A stretch of 64,000 nucleotides of DNA from Acinetobacter rongchengensis (lineage in GTDB: Bacteria > Pseudomonadota > Gammaproteobacteria > Pseudomonadales > Moraxellaceae), in contig NZ_RAXT01000007.1 in assembly GCF_003611475.1 (NCBI RefSeq), positions 1-64,000 of the forward strand, read 5' to 3'. Positions within the stretch are counted from its first letter, which is position 1; the number at the start of each line of letters is the position of its first letter. The position numbers and the translations under genes are program-made. Under the pieces are notes generated by a model. The model searched no databases. It was given only the letters and a program-made list of their open reading frames with translations, and was not told the DNA's origin. This document shows, piece by piece, positions 45,307 to 55,419 of the stretch.

Positions 45307-45733
45307 AGAGAGGGAGCCTCATGCAAATGCGTTTAAGTTGTGAGTGTAACAATTAACATCAATAAATGTTGCTATAGAAAACAGTCATTGTGCTGAATAG
45401 TAATGATTTGTTCTTTAAATGTCCAAGTCATAGGTAAAGTAACATGCATTTAATCAGTCATTCTTTTGTGCTACATAGTAGCGGATTTGTTTTAAAAATC
45501 TATTTCAATTTTTGTAATACTCTAAAAAAATTCTATATATTCAATGGGCGAGTCTTAAAATCAGGTTTCGCACTTGATTATTTAGCATGCAATACGATTA
45601 TTTGATGAAAATGACTTGTTGTTTAATTCATTATCACTTAAAATCTTTGCCCTTATATACCCCCAGTGGCGTTCGTATTAAGATCGATATATTCCTTTAT
45701 CGGCACGACGACACGGGTAAGTTGGAGTACGAT
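45307..45733. other. Divergent region between ispB and rplU
   Basis: About 430 bases. An in-frame extension of rplU back to 45587 is open but has no ribosome site or sensible sequence. A promoter-like pair for rplU lies at 45631-45659. No attenuator-like structure was identified. Confidence 0.5.
45631..45659 (+). promoter_or_regulatory. Possible promoter of rplU-rpmA
   Basis: TTATCA and TATATA are separated by 17 bases. A leader of about 70 bases would precede the rplU start at 45734. Elements are moderate matches to sigma-70 consensus. Confidence 0.4.
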
Positions 45734-46045
45734 ATGTACGCAGTAATCCAAAGCGGTGGTAAACAGCACCGTGTTGTTGAGGGTGAAACCCTTAAAGTTG
45801 AATTGTTGAAAGCTGAAACTGGCGCAACGATTACATTTGACGATGTATTAATGGTTGTGAATGGCGAAAGCATTCAAATCGGTGCTCCAGTTGTTGCTGG
45901 CGCAAAAGTAACTGCAGAAGTGGTTGGTCATGGTCGTCACGACAAAATCCGTATTGTTAAAATGCGTCGTCGTAAACATTACCGTAAACAACAAGGTCAC
46001 CGTCAATGGTTTACCGAGTTGAAAATTACTGCGATCGCAGGCTAA
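45734..46045 (+). CDS. rplU: 50S ribosomal protein L21
   Basis: A 103-residue large-subunit protein binding 23S rRNA near L20. The sequence [23 protein letters not shown] is the L21 start, and [16 protein letters not shown] is the basic rRNA-binding part. The start is the ATG at 45734 (preceded by GGAG), not the longer open frame upstream. rpmA follows 19 bases later. Confidence 0.97.
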   Translation: MYAVIQSGGKQHRVVEGETLKVELLKAETGATITFDDVLMVVNGESIQIGAPVVAGAKVTAEVVGHGRHDKIRIVKMRRRKHYRKQQGHRQWFTELKITAIAG

Positions 46046-46064
46046 TCACTAGGAGTAAATAGAC

Positions 46065-46322
46065 ATGGCAACTAAAAAAGCCGGTGGTTCGACTAAAAAC
46101 GGTCGTGACTCGAACCCTAAAATGTTAGGCGTTAAAATGTACGGTGGCCAAGCTGTGGCTGCTGGTAACATTATCGTTCGTCAACGTGGTACAGAATTCC
46201 ACCCAGGCGCTAACGTAGGTATGGGTCGTGACCATACTTTATTCGCTACTGCTGACGGCGTAATTAAATTCGAAGTGAAAGGTCAATTCGGCCGTCGCTA
46301 CGTGTCTGTTGAAACTGTATAA
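46065..46322 (+). CDS. rpmA: 50S ribosomal protein L27
   Basis: An 85-residue protein whose N-terminal arm reaches the peptidyl-transferase centre. [24 protein letters not shown] and the [13 protein letters not shown] motif are diagnostic. There is no cleavable leader of the Firmicutes type. It is co-transcribed with rplU and followed by a strong terminator. Confidence 0.97.
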   Translation: MATKKAGGSTKNGRDSNPKMLGVKMYGGQAVAAGNIIVRQRGTEFHPGANVGMGRDHTLFATADGVIKFEVKGQFGRRYVSVETV

Positions 46323-46336
46323 GTTTTGATGGTTAG

Positions 46337-46366
46337 AAAAAACCCGCTTCATTGCGGGTTTTTTTA
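46337..46366 (+). terminator. Terminator of rplU-rpmA
   Basis: The arms AAAACCCGC and GCGGGTTTT enclose a 6-base loop, followed by a T-run. It begins 15 bases after the rpmA stop. Confidence 0.93.
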
Positions 46367-46532
46367 TGTCGTAAAGTTGAAAGATATCTCTCCATCATGA
46401 TGAATGTTTTTCTACATTTTGCACCAATAACAATACAAAACCTCTTATTTTCTCTAATATTAGCGCTAAAATTTAGTTTATGATGAACCATCTTACAAAT
46501 TGCGATGACGCAAATATATAAAAGGTGAATTT

Positions 46533-47228
46533 ATGAATATGCTTCGTAAAACGATGGGTGCAGTAGCAATCAGTGCGACGATGCTTGCACCTGTAATGAG
46601 CACAACAGTTTTTGCAGCATCTGCTGCGTCGGAGCAACAAGCGACTGCAAATTTAGTACGCCAATTAAGTGGTGTAAAAAGCTTTACAGCAGATTTTGAG
46701 CAAAGCACGAAAATTACTCAGTCAAGTAAAGTCGCTCAGAAGAAAGGCCTGACGGCACAACATATGAATCAGACCTTTAAAGGTGTGATGAAAGTTGAAC
46801 GTCCTGGTAAATTCTATTGGCAGACGACAACACCAGCAAAACAAACCATTGTGACTTCAGGTAAAACAGTTTGGATTTATGATCCTGATTTACAACAAGC
46901 TGTGCGTCAAAGTTTAGATGAACAAGTTGCCAATACACCTGCATTGTTATTGAGTGGTAATACACAACAGATTCAAAAAGCCTACCGTATTACCCAGCCT
47001 AATGCAGGGAAAACTTATTACACCTTGTATCCAAAACAAAAAGACAGTGCTTTCCAAAGCTTGACCATTAGTTTTGGAGCGAAAAATGCACCAACTTTAA
47101 TGATTTTGCAAGATTCATTGGGGCAAACGACCACAGTACGCTTTAACAATGTTCAGGTTAATGCAAAAATTCCTGCATCAACCTTTAACTTTGTACCACC
47201 TAAAGGTACAGATATTATTGATCAATAA
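46533..47228 (+). CDS. lolA: Outer-membrane lipoprotein carrier protein LolA
   Basis: This 231-residue periplasmic chaperone takes lipoproteins from LolCDE to LolB. The signal peptide ends near VFAASA (about residue 28). Typical stretches are LVRQLSGVKSFTADFEQST, FKGVMKVERPGKFYWQTTTPAKQTIVTSGKTVWIYDPDL and PKGTDIIDQ at the C-terminus. Its cargo in this window includes AdeK, which bears a lipobox. It has its own GGTG ribosome site and a terminator, so it is a single gene. Confidence 0.93.
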   Translation: MNMLRKTMGAVAISATMLAPVMSTTVFAASAASEQQATANLVRQLSGVKSFTADFEQSTKITQSSKVAQKKGLTAQHMNQTFKGVMKVERPGKFYWQTTTPAKQTIVTSGKTVWIYDPDLQQAVRQSLDEQVANTPALLLSGNTQQIQKAYRITQPNAGKTYYTLYPKQKDSAFQSLTISFGAKNAPTLMILQDSLGQTTTVRFNNVQVNAKIPASTFNFVPPKGTDIIDQ

Positions 47229-47249
47229 GCTGTTTGATCTGTTGAATGA

Positions 47250-47272
47250 GCAACCTTCGGGTTGCTTTTTTT
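47250..47272 (+). terminator. Terminator of lolA
   Basis: The arms GCAACC and GGTTGC with a stable TTCG loop are followed by seven T. Confidence 0.92.
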
Positions 47273-47413
47273 ATACCTATTTATCCAAACCACCGAATCA
47301 ATCAATTGCTGACTTTTTGAAAAAGCAATCTAGTCTGAGAAATTAAAGTGGTATTCAATTTGGGTTTATTCTATTCTCAAATAATAGCTTGAATATAAAA
47401 ATTGAGATGCTTT

Positions 47414-48904
47414 ATGTATCGCAAAAAAACATTAGAATTCAAACGATATCCACGAATGACAGCTCAAAAGTCGTTTTGGAATGTGCTTAGACAAAAGTTA
47501 ATCGAGGTTATTGGGCGGTTTTTAAGACGAAATCATCTAAGAAGAAATCATCGAGATAAAGAGACAAGCCTTTATCATAAAAAGCTTTATCAGCCAGTAA
47601 AAGAAACAACTATTACTGCACTAAAAGTTTTAGGTGTCATTCCACCTCATTTAAATGGTTTATTGCTGAGAATTGGTTCTAATCCTATTTATACTTCACA
47701 GCCTTCATTATTCGAATGGTATTTGGGGGATGGAATGATTCATGCGCTAAAATTGCAACAGGGTAAAGCTGTTTGCTATAAAAGCACGATGCTTGCAACG
47801 GATCGGGTACAGCGATTGAAGCAAAAACCATTGATTCAAGGTTTTCGTCGTGGTGCGCATGATGTGGTCAATACCAATATTTTTCAACATGCAGGCAAGC
47901 TTTGGGCTGTGATCGAAGCTGGCGCATTTCCGATTTGTTTAAATGATCAATTACAAGCTGAACGTTACCAGCTTTTCAATAGTGATGCTGATTTACCCTT
48001 TACAGCACATCCTCGAAAAGACCCTAAAACAGGGCATTTACATGCCATTAGTTATGATGCCTTAGATGCTAAAAATGCCTATTATCAAGTCATTGATGAA
48101 CAGGGTGAGTTAATCCATGTGACTCAAATTTTATTACAACATGGGCCGATGATTCATGATTGTTTGATTACACAGCAAGACGTGTTAGTTTTTGATTTTC
48201 CAATCACTTTTTCTAAGAAGCGGTTATTACAAGGTGCAAGTGTTCCATATCAATGGAATAAACAGCATCAAGCACGTATTGGAATATTGCCTAAATATGC
48301 CGAGGCATCACAAATTCAATGGATTCATCTAGAACCTTGTTTTGTCTTTCATGCAGCCAATGCTTATCGTGATCATCAAAATAGAATTATTTTAGATGTG
48401 GTCGTGCATCAAGAGGATTTCGAACATGCACAACATGCTGCTTATGAGTTGCAACATGCCAAGTTAGAGCGTTGGATTGTTAATTCAAATTTACAAACCA
48501 TTCAGCGAATATGTTTAGATGATCGAACTCAGGAATTTCCTAAAATTGATGAAAGATTTATAGGGATGCAATATCGATATTTGTATACTTTAGGCTTTGC
48601 GCAAACGAATTTATTCAATTGTCTATATATTCATGATTTGGAAATGGCAACACATGTGTCTTATGATTTTGGGGCACAGTGGGCAATAGGCGAGTTGACA
48701 TTTGTTGCTGAAAATGAACATAGCCCAGAAGGTCATGGCTATTTGATGGGATATTTACATCACATTGAAGGTGAGGCAGCCAAAGCAGTGATTCTCAAAG
48801 TGGCTGGGTTAGATATTCAGCAGCAAGCTGAAATTGATTTGGCTGTGCATGTTCCATTAGGCTTTCATTGTAATTGGGTTGCGTCGAGTGAAATGCTACT
48901 TTGA
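47414..48904 (+). CDS. Carotenoid-oxygenase family protein (carotenoid/stilbene cleavage dioxygenase-like)
   Basis: About 496 residues from ATG 47414; a TTG at 47402 is also in frame. The seven-bladed propeller family uses four His to hold Fe(II) and splits double bonds with O2. Candidate ligands are the His residues in FTAHPRKDP, MIHDCLIT, VFHAANAYRD and GFHCNW near the end, in the correct order and spacing. The N-terminal part (to about 45) is very basic (FLRRNHLRRNHRDK). No carotenoid genes lie nearby, so the substrate may be a lignin-derived stilbene or an apocarotenoid from outside. It is a single gene between lolA and a lipoprotein gene. Confidence 0.82.
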   Translation: MYRKKTLEFKRYPRMTAQKSFWNVLRQKLIEVIGRFLRRNHLRRNHRDKETSLYHKKLYQPVKETTITALKVLGVIPPHLNGLLLRIGSNPIYTSQPSLFEWYLGDGMIHALKLQQGKAVCYKSTMLATDRVQRLKQKPLIQGFRRGAHDVVNTNIFQHAGKLWAVIEAGAFPICLNDQLQAERYQLFNSDADLPFTAHPRKDPKTGHLHAISYDALDAKNAYYQVIDEQGELIHVTQILLQHGPMIHDCLITQQDVLVFDFPITFSKKRLLQGASVPYQWNKQHQARIGILPKYAEASQIQWIHLEPCFVFHAANAYRDHQNRIILDVVVHQEDFEHAQHAAYELQHAKLERWIVNSNLQTIQRICLDDRTQEFPKIDERFIGMQYRYLYTLGFAQTNLFNCLYIHDLEMATHVSYDFGAQWAIGELTFVAENEHSPEGHGYLMGYLHHIEGEAAKAVILKVAGLDIQQQAEIDLAVHVPLGFHCNWVASSEMLL

Positions 48905-49066
48905 ATACGCTTTCAATAAAATGATGATGTTGGAAAATGATCAAAATGAAAGAGATATATCGAGATTTAAACAACAAAATATCAATAATTAACAATTATG
49001 AATATTAATTCTCAGGTTCTGGTTTTATGATAGTCTTATTACTTAATATGCTTTAAAGATATAGAA

Positions 49067-49876
49067 ATGAAAGTAAATTTTAAAAGTGGTCTGATTTTTT
49101 CATCTCTGTTATCGACGATGTTTATGCTTACTGCATGTCAGGAAAAGCCAGCTCCGCAAGCTGAACAAAAGGCGGTTCAAAGCCAATCTGAAGTGACGCC
49201 ACTCATTCAAGCTAAAATTGAACGTGTTGAAATTCCTAAAAAGCAATTCTGCGATGAAGGCGGGTGTATCCAATACGATTTACAAACAGTGAAGTCAAAT
49301 GTCGCTTGGATTGACGACTATTTTATGACTCGTATTAAAAAAGATGTACCAAATGCTTTTGAACAAGGACACGCGAATGCTCAAACTGAGCATGAAGCAC
49401 AGCAGTCTGCATTAAAAGGTTTAAGTCAAAATTCAATTTATGTGCGTTTTATTTCGCAACAAAATAATTTAGCCACTTTTGTGATTCAAACTTATAGCTA
49501 TGCTGCAGGGGCTGCACATGGGATGTATCATAATGAATATGTGACTTTTGATTTGAATACCAAAAAGCGTTTAGCACTTACAGATATTCTAAAACCTAAT
49601 GTTGAAGCAAAGGTTGCGGAGCAACTTTATGATGCGAATGCCAATTGGTTGATCCAAAAAGATATTACTCGTGAAAAATTACAATTGAGTGATAATTATT
49701 ATTACGGTGTAAACGGCATTGTTTTTGTGTATCCATTATATGAATTAACCTCTTATGCAGATGGAATGCCAGAACTTAAATTGCCTTATCAAGTTGCGAA
49801 AGATTTGGTTAAAGCGGAATATTTACCAAGTTTGCCTCAGGTTGAACCAGTGGTAGAAAAGTCCGTAAGTCCATAA
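49067..49876 (+). CDS. DUF3298 (RsiV-like) domain lipoprotein
   Basis: This is a 269-residue protein with a lipoprotein signal (lipobox LTAC, Cys24) and a Pro/Gln/Ala-rich linker (25-45). The C-terminal part (about 140-255) matches the DUF3298 fold seen in RsiV and PdaC, with YSYAAGAAHGMYHNEYVTFDLNTKKRLALTDIL and GVNGIVFVYPLYEL. In RsiV this domain binds lysozyme; here there is no sigma factor beside it, so a stress-related envelope role is only a guess. Two Cys (QFCDEGGC) could form a disulfide. It is upstream of serS but with its own spacing of about 106 bases. Confidence 0.8.
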   Translation: MKVNFKSGLIFSSLLSTMFMLTACQEKPAPQAEQKAVQSQSEVTPLIQAKIERVEIPKKQFCDEGGCIQYDLQTVKSNVAWIDDYFMTRIKKDVPNAFEQGHANAQTEHEAQQSALKGLSQNSIYVRFISQQNNLATFVIQTYSYAAGAAHGMYHNEYVTFDLNTKKRLALTDILKPNVEAKVAEQLYDANANWLIQKDITREKLQLSDNYYYGVNGIVFVYPLYELTSYADGMPELKLPYQVAKDLVKAEYLPSLPQVEPVVEKSVSP

Positions 49877-49955
49877 TTTGTTGTCAAATCATACAATTCA
49901 TGTCTGTGTAATGCTCTGTCACTGTATTTTTTTTGGTGAAGAGCTTACACTATAG

Positions 49956-51254
<1,299 letters not shown>

Positions 51255-51335
51255 GTTCAAATGAACTGATAAATGACTTAGTTTTGTGCACAATAATTGC
51301 TTAGTACAATCAGATTTGAACTTTTGAGGAACACT

Positions 51336-52727
51336 GTGGAAATTTTCCCAATCTCGTTAAAGCTACAAGGGCAACCTTGTCTGATTGTTGGTGGTGGGCA
51401 TATTGCTTATCGTAAAGCAGTTTTGCTGGCAAAAGCAGGTGCGATCATTCATGTGATTGCACCTGAAATTGAACCAAGCTTGTTGGAAATTGTTCATGCA
51501 ACTCAAGGACAATTCCATCAGGTTGAATTTGATGATCAAATTAGCCTTAGTCATTATCGCTTAGTGATTGCTGCGACCAATAATAGCGCAGTTAACCAAG
51601 CGGTTTTTGAAGCTTGCGAAGATTTAAATGTACTGGTCAATAGTGTTGATGATCCTCCACATTGCCGTTTTATGGTACCAGCGATTATTGATCGTTCCCC
51701 ATTGGTTGTTTCAATTGCCACCAATGGTGCATCTCCAGTTTTATCCCGTCAAATCCGTACCCAATTAGAAGCTGCTATCCCACATGGTATGGGGAAACTT
51801 GCTGATTTTTCAGGCAAATGGCGTAAGGTTGTTAAAGAAAAGATAGCCAATCCTGATGAGCGTCGTATTTTTTGGGAAAACTTGTATGCAAGTCCACTGA
51901 AAGAACACGTATTTAATGACAATATCATTGAGGCTGATCATTTAATTGAACAAGCTTTGACGGAATGGCAAAAACCGAAAGGTGAAGTGTATCTGATTGG
52001 TGCAGGGCCGGGCGATCCAGAATTATTAACGTTAAAAGCACTTAGATTGATGCAACAAGCGGATGTGGTTATTTATGATCGCCTGGTTTCCGCGCCGATT
52101 TTAGAATTGTGTCGTCGTGATGCAACTAAGATTTATGTAGGTAAAGCACGTTCAAATCATTCTGTTCCTCAGGATGGGATTAATGCTTTATTGGTTCAAT
52201 ATGCCTCAGAAGGTAAACGTGTTTGCCGCTTGAAAGGCGGTGATCCATTCATCTTTGGACGTGGCGGTGAGGAAATTCAAGAGCTTTATCAAGCGGGGAT
52301 AAGCTTCCAAGTTGTTCCCGGGATTACGGCTGCTTCAGGTTGTTCAGCTTATGCGGGTATTCCACTGACTCATCGTGATTATGCACAAAGCGTACGTTTC
52401 CTGACTGGTCATTTGAAAGAAGGTTCACCTGAGTTGCCTTGGAATGAATTGGTTTATGAAAATCAAACCCTTGTTCTATACATGGGCTTAGTGGGTTTGG
52501 AAAAAATTTGTGAACAACTGATTGCACATGGTCAGCGTCCAAGTATGCCTGTTGCACTTATTTCCAAAGGCACAACCCCAGACCAAAAAGTGGTGGTTGG
52601 AACTTTGGCCGATATTGCTTCAAAAGTTGAAGAAAATCATATTCAAGCGCCTACTTTGACCATTATTGGTGAAGTCGTGAGTTTACGTGAACAGTTGCAA
52701 TGGCAATTCCTCCCAAACCCTATTTAA
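51336..52727 (+). CDS. cysG: Siroheme synthase CysG
   Basis: This 463-residue three-function enzyme makes siroheme for sulfite and nitrite reductases. The N-terminal NAD-binding precorrin-2 dehydrogenase/ferrochelatase has LIVGGGHIAYRKA and IATNGASPVLSRQIR. The C-terminal uroporphyrinogen-III methyltransferase has YLIGAGPGDPELLTLKAL, GGDPFIFGRGGEE and VVPGITAASG. The longer open frame from 51297 lacks a ribosome site; GTG at 51336 follows GAGGA by 5 bases and starts the family sequence. Its last few codons fall in a repeat arm (52710-52771), which may have altered the C-terminus. Confidence 0.95.
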   Translation: MEIFPISLKLQGQPCLIVGGGHIAYRKAVLLAKAGAIIHVIAPEIEPSLLEIVHATQGQFHQVEFDDQISLSHYRLVIAATNNSAVNQAVFEACEDLNVLVNSVDDPPHCRFMVPAIIDRSPLVVSIATNGASPVLSRQIRTQLEAAIPHGMGKLADFSGKWRKVVKEKIANPDERRIFWENLYASPLKEHVFNDNIIEADHLIEQALTEWQKPKGEVYLIGAGPGDPELLTLKALRLMQQADVVIYDRLVSAPILELCRRDATKIYVGKARSNHSVPQDGINALLVQYASEGKRVCRLKGGDPFIFGRGGEEIQELYQAGISFQVVPGITAASGCSAYAGIPLTHRDYAQSVRFLTGHLKEGSPELPWNELVYENQTLVLYMGLVGLEKICEQLIAHGQRPSMPVALISKGTTPDQKVVVGTLADIASKVEENHIQAPTLTIIGEVVSLREQLQWQFLPNPI

Positions 52728-52771
52728 AAAGGTGGATAGTTCCTCTCTTTAATAAGGTGGGGTTCGGGGAG
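52710..52771. repeat. Imperfect palindromic repeat spanning the cysG stop codon
   Basis: CTCCCAAACCC at 52710-52720 faces GGGGTTCGGGGAG at 52759-52771 in inverted order, and inner arms AAAGGTGGA and TCCTCTCTTT pair imperfectly. It resembles dispersed GC-rich palindromes of Acinetobacter genomes. It fills nearly all of the cysG-trmL gap. Confidence 0.55.
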
Positions 52772-52792
52772 ATTTTAAAGTAGAGATATCTT

Positions 52793-53272
52793 GTGATTCA
52801 TGTTGTTTTATTTGAACCTGAAATTCCTGCAAATACTGGGAATATTATCCGTTTATGTGCCAATACAGGTGCGCAGTTACATTTGGTCAAACCATTGGGG
52901 TTTGAATTAGATGATAAAAAATTGCGTCGTGCAGGTTTGGATTATCATGAATGGGCGCATATGAAAGTTTGGGAAAATTTTGCGGAATGTTTGGCTCATT
53001 TAGAAGCGCAAGATATTGACCAGAACGCAATTTATCCGCTCACGACCAAAGGCACTGAAACACCACATACCTCAGATTTAAATCGTCCGATTGCGTTGTT
53101 AATGGGGCCTGAAACGCGTGGTTTACCAGAAGATGTTCGTATGATGTTTCCGCAACAACACTGGATTCGTTTACCGATGGCACCAAACTCTCGTAGTTTA
53201 AATTTATCCAATGCAACTGCTGTGATCTTATATGAAGCATGGCGTCAGCAAGGGTTTAAAGAATTGGTTTAA
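52793..53272 (+). CDS. trmL: tRNA (cytidine/uridine-34 2'-O)-methyltransferase TrmL
   Basis: This 159-residue SPOUT-fold enzyme methylates the wobble ribose of tRNA-Leu isoacceptors. MIHVVLFEPEIPANTGNIIRLCANTGA is the family start. The knot with SAM site appears as LMGPETRGLPEDV and IRLPMAPNSRSLNLSNATAV. The length is normal for the minimal SPOUT type. The start is GTG at 52793, after an AGAG site. It follows cysG across a short repeat and ends in a hairpin. Confidence 0.93.
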   Translation: MIHVVLFEPEIPANTGNIIRLCANTGAQLHLVKPLGFELDDKKLRRAGLDYHEWAHMKVWENFAECLAHLEAQDIDQNAIYPLTTKGTETPHTSDLNRPIALLMGPETRGLPEDVRMMFPQQHWIRLPMAPNSRSLNLSNATAVILYEAWRQQGFKELV

Positions 53273-53298
53273 AACTTTGAACTTACATTCCGATAAAT

Positions 53299-53330
53299 CC
53301 AAAGCAAGTTTATGTTTGAACTTGCTTTGG
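53299..53330 (+). terminator. Hairpin after trmL
   Basis: The perfect 12-bp arms CCAAAGCAAGTT and AACTTGCTTTGG enclose an 8-base loop. No long T-run follows. Confidence 0.65.
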
Positions 53331-53472
53331 CATCTTAAATCAATAACAGTAAACCTTTTATAATTTTTCTTAGTTCTTAATTTTTCAATAAAATAGTTTT
53401 GATACTCTTGAATCAGTAGATACTAGGCACAATTGATATTTATCATATTGATTATTCAATTATTATCACTAT

Positions 53473-53862
53473 TTAAGCATTTTGCTCAAGCTCAAGTTGA
53501 GCTGCATCAAATTTTCTTTGTGCGCGAATCACGTGTTGCATATTTCCTTCTGCCCAGACTTTAAACGATAATGCCGTTTGTGCAAATTCAGCGCCTAAAG
53601 TTGTGAGTGCATACTCAACTCGAATAACATTATTTTCGTGAATCGTACGGGAGATAAAACCATCTCTTTCTAAGACTTTTAATTTTTGTGAAAGGACTTT
53701 GGGAGAAATTCCCACAAGATTCTTTTTCAGCTCATTAAAATGTTGAGACTGCTGATCTAAGCGGTAAATAATCAGCAAAATCCATTTGTCTGCAAATTTT
53801 TCAAAAAAAGATCGAGCAGGGCAATTAGGATGAAAAATATTAAAATTGAAAGCATTAGTCAT
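53473..53862 (-). CDS. HxlR-family transcriptional regulator
   Basis: This is a 129-residue winged-helix regulator of the HxlR group. CPARSFFEKFADKWILLIIYRL (14-35) is the family start, with the conserved Cys that in YodB and HypR senses quinones, aldehydes or oxidants. LVGISPKVLSQKLKVLERDGFISR is the recognition helix and wing. It is divergent from an SDR gene and a flavodoxin-like gene, and overlapping inverted repeats lie between them, so it probably controls that pair and itself. The inducer is likely an electrophile, by family knowledge. Confidence 0.88.
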   Translation of the reverse strand: MTNAFNFNIFHPNCPARSFFEKFADKWILLIIYRLDQQSQHFNELKKNLVGISPKVLSQKLKVLERDGFISRTIHENNVIRVEYALTTLGAEFAQTALSFKVWAEGNMQHVIRAQRKFDAAQLELEQNA

Positions 53863-53915
53863 TTTGAATTTACCTCAAGCATAAATTTTAATGTAATTCA
53901 TACATAAAAGAGACC

Positions 53916-53945
53916 AGTTACCAGCTAGTAACTAATTGATACTAG
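53916..53945. promoter_or_regulatory. Overlapping inverted repeats, candidate HxlR operator
   Basis: AGTTAC (53916-53921) pairs with GTAACT (53928-53933), and CTAGTA (53925-53930) pairs with TACTAG (53940-53945). They lie about 55 bases before the HxlR start and about 100 before the SDR start. Confidence 0.5.
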
Positions 53946-54040
53946 GTTCCAAAAGTATATCATAAGTGGAGAAGATGAATGAAGTTCTGTGAATGATCTT
54001 CAATATGAAATAAAAACGCTTTAATTTTGAGCATGGTCCA

Positions 54041-54742
54041 ATGAAAATAACAGATGCAGTGGTTTTTGTGACAGGTGCTAATCGTGGATTAGGACTGGTA
54101 TTAGCCCAAGAAGCTGTGCAGCGTGGCGCTAAAAAAGTTTATGCAGGTATGCGCAATACAGCAGGTTTTGAGCAAGACGGTATTATTCCAATTCAGATTG
54201 ATGTTACAGATTCAGAATCAATTCAAAAAGCAGTTGCAGAATGTGCTGATGTCAATCTACTGATTAATAATGCAGGTATTGCACGTCTAAACCAAAGCCC
54301 AGTCGATACAGAAATAATGGCGACAACACGCAAAGTTTTAGAAACCAATTTGTATGGTGTGATCGCTAGTACTCAGCATTTTTCTCCTGTTTTGCAAAAA
54401 AATAGTGAAAGTTATATCGTCAATATTTTGTCAGATGTCTCTTGGGAACCAAGTACATTTCTTGCCAGTTACGCTATTTCCAAAGCTGCAGCGTGGTCTT
54501 ATACCAATTCTACTCGACAAGCATTGAGTCCGTCGAATGTGCATGTGATGGGTGTACATGTTGGTTTTATTGACACTGATTTAACGCAAACTTTGGAGAT
54601 TCCAAAAATTTCACCTAAGACGGTTGCTGAACAGGTTTTTGATGGAATTGAGCAAAATGCATTTGAGGTTTTAGTGGGGGAGTCTACTCAAAAACTGAAA
54701 CAAGATCTCACTGCTGTTATCCCAAGTTATGTAAAAATTTAA
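54041..54742 (+). CDS. Short-chain dehydrogenase/reductase, HxlR-linked
   Basis: This is a 233-residue SDR. VTGANRGLG is the nucleotide loop, NNAGIA follows, and the active Tyr-Lys is in SYAISKAA. The Arg in AGMRN favours NADP(H). It is close to SDRs found beside HxlR regulators and quinone/flavin reductases, which probably detoxify carbonyls or quinones. It is followed 46 bases later by a flavodoxin-like gene on the same strand. The substrate is unknown. Confidence 0.85.
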   Translation: MKITDAVVFVTGANRGLGLVLAQEAVQRGAKKVYAGMRNTAGFEQDGIIPIQIDVTDSESIQKAVAECADVNLLINNAGIARLNQSPVDTEIMATTRKVLETNLYGVIASTQHFSPVLQKNSESYIVNILSDVSWEPSTFLASYAISKAAAWSYTNSTRQALSPSNVHVMGVHVGFIDTDLTQTLEIPKISPKTVAEQVFDGIEQNAFEVLVGESTQKLKQDLTAVIPSYVKI

Positions 54743-54788
54743 TAAAGAATTTTTTAAACACAAAACATTTATTCATGAGGAATACATA

Positions 54789-55343
54789 ATGTCAAATATC
54801 GCTGTTGTTTATTATTCAGGTTACGGTCATACCAAAGTTGTTGCAGAAACATTTGCACGTGAAATTGATGCCCAATTGATTGAAGTGGATCAAGAAGGTA
54901 ATGTTCCTGAAGATGCTTGGGATAAGCTGAATGCTGCCAAAGGTATCGTTTTTGGTGCGCCAACGTATATGGCAGGTGTGCCTTGGCAGTTTAAAAAGTT
55001 TGCTGATGCGACCTCTAAAATTTGGTTTACTCAAGGTTGGAAAGATAAAGTTTTCGCAGGCTTTACCAATAGTGCGAGTATGAATGGTGATAAACAAGTG
55101 ACATTAATTAGCTTGCAAACACTGGCATCACAACATGGTGGTATTTGGGTAAGTTTAGGTCTAGCACCATCCAATACCAAAGCTGCAACTCGTGCAGATG
55201 TGAATAACCTCGGTGGTTCTGTCGGTTTATTGGTGCAGTCTCCAGCAGATGCAAGTGTAAGTGAAATCCCTTCAGGTGATTTAGAAACCACGAAATTGTA
55301 TGCAAAACGTGTTCAAGCCATTGTGAATAAATTCTCAGCCTAA
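54789..55343 (+). CDS. Flavodoxin-fold NAD(P)H:quinone oxidoreductase-like protein (WrbA family)
   Basis: This is a 184-residue FMN protein. The phosphate-binding loop is YSGYGHTKVVAE (9-20). FGAPTYMAGVPWQFKKFAD (55-73) and FTNSASMNGDKQVTLISL match WrbA/flavodoxin-like quinone reductases, which do two-electron reduction to avoid radical formation. It is slightly shorter than WrbA (198). A GAGGAA ribosome site precedes the ATG. It forms a likely operon with the SDR upstream, under the HxlR regulator. Confidence 0.85.
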   Translation: MSNIAVVYYSGYGHTKVVAETFAREIDAQLIEVDQEGNVPEDAWDKLNAAKGIVFGAPTYMAGVPWQFKKFADATSKIWFTQGWKDKVFAGFTNSASMNGDKQVTLISLQTLASQHGGIWVSLGLAPSNTKAATRADVNNLGGSVGLLVQSPADASVSEIPSGDLETTKLYAKRVQAIVNKFSA

Positions 55344-55366
55344 CTTGAAATGAGTCTAAGCATAAA

Positions 55367-55393
55367 ACAAAAGGCGCATCATGCGCCTTTTGT
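55367..55393. terminator. Bidirectional terminator between the flavodoxin-like gene and puuP
   Basis: The arms ACAAAAGGCGCA and TGCGCCTTTTGT enclose a very short loop and lie between convergent genes. Both sides are T-rich in the reading direction. Confidence 0.85.
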
Positions 55394-55419
55394 TGATTTT
55401 GAATCATGTAAGCAAGTGC

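Noticed and set aside
45587..45733. N-terminal extension of rplU in the long open frame
   Set aside because: L21 proteins begin [11 protein letters not shown], which is the ATG at 45734 with a GGAG site. The extension has no ribosome site and no family match.
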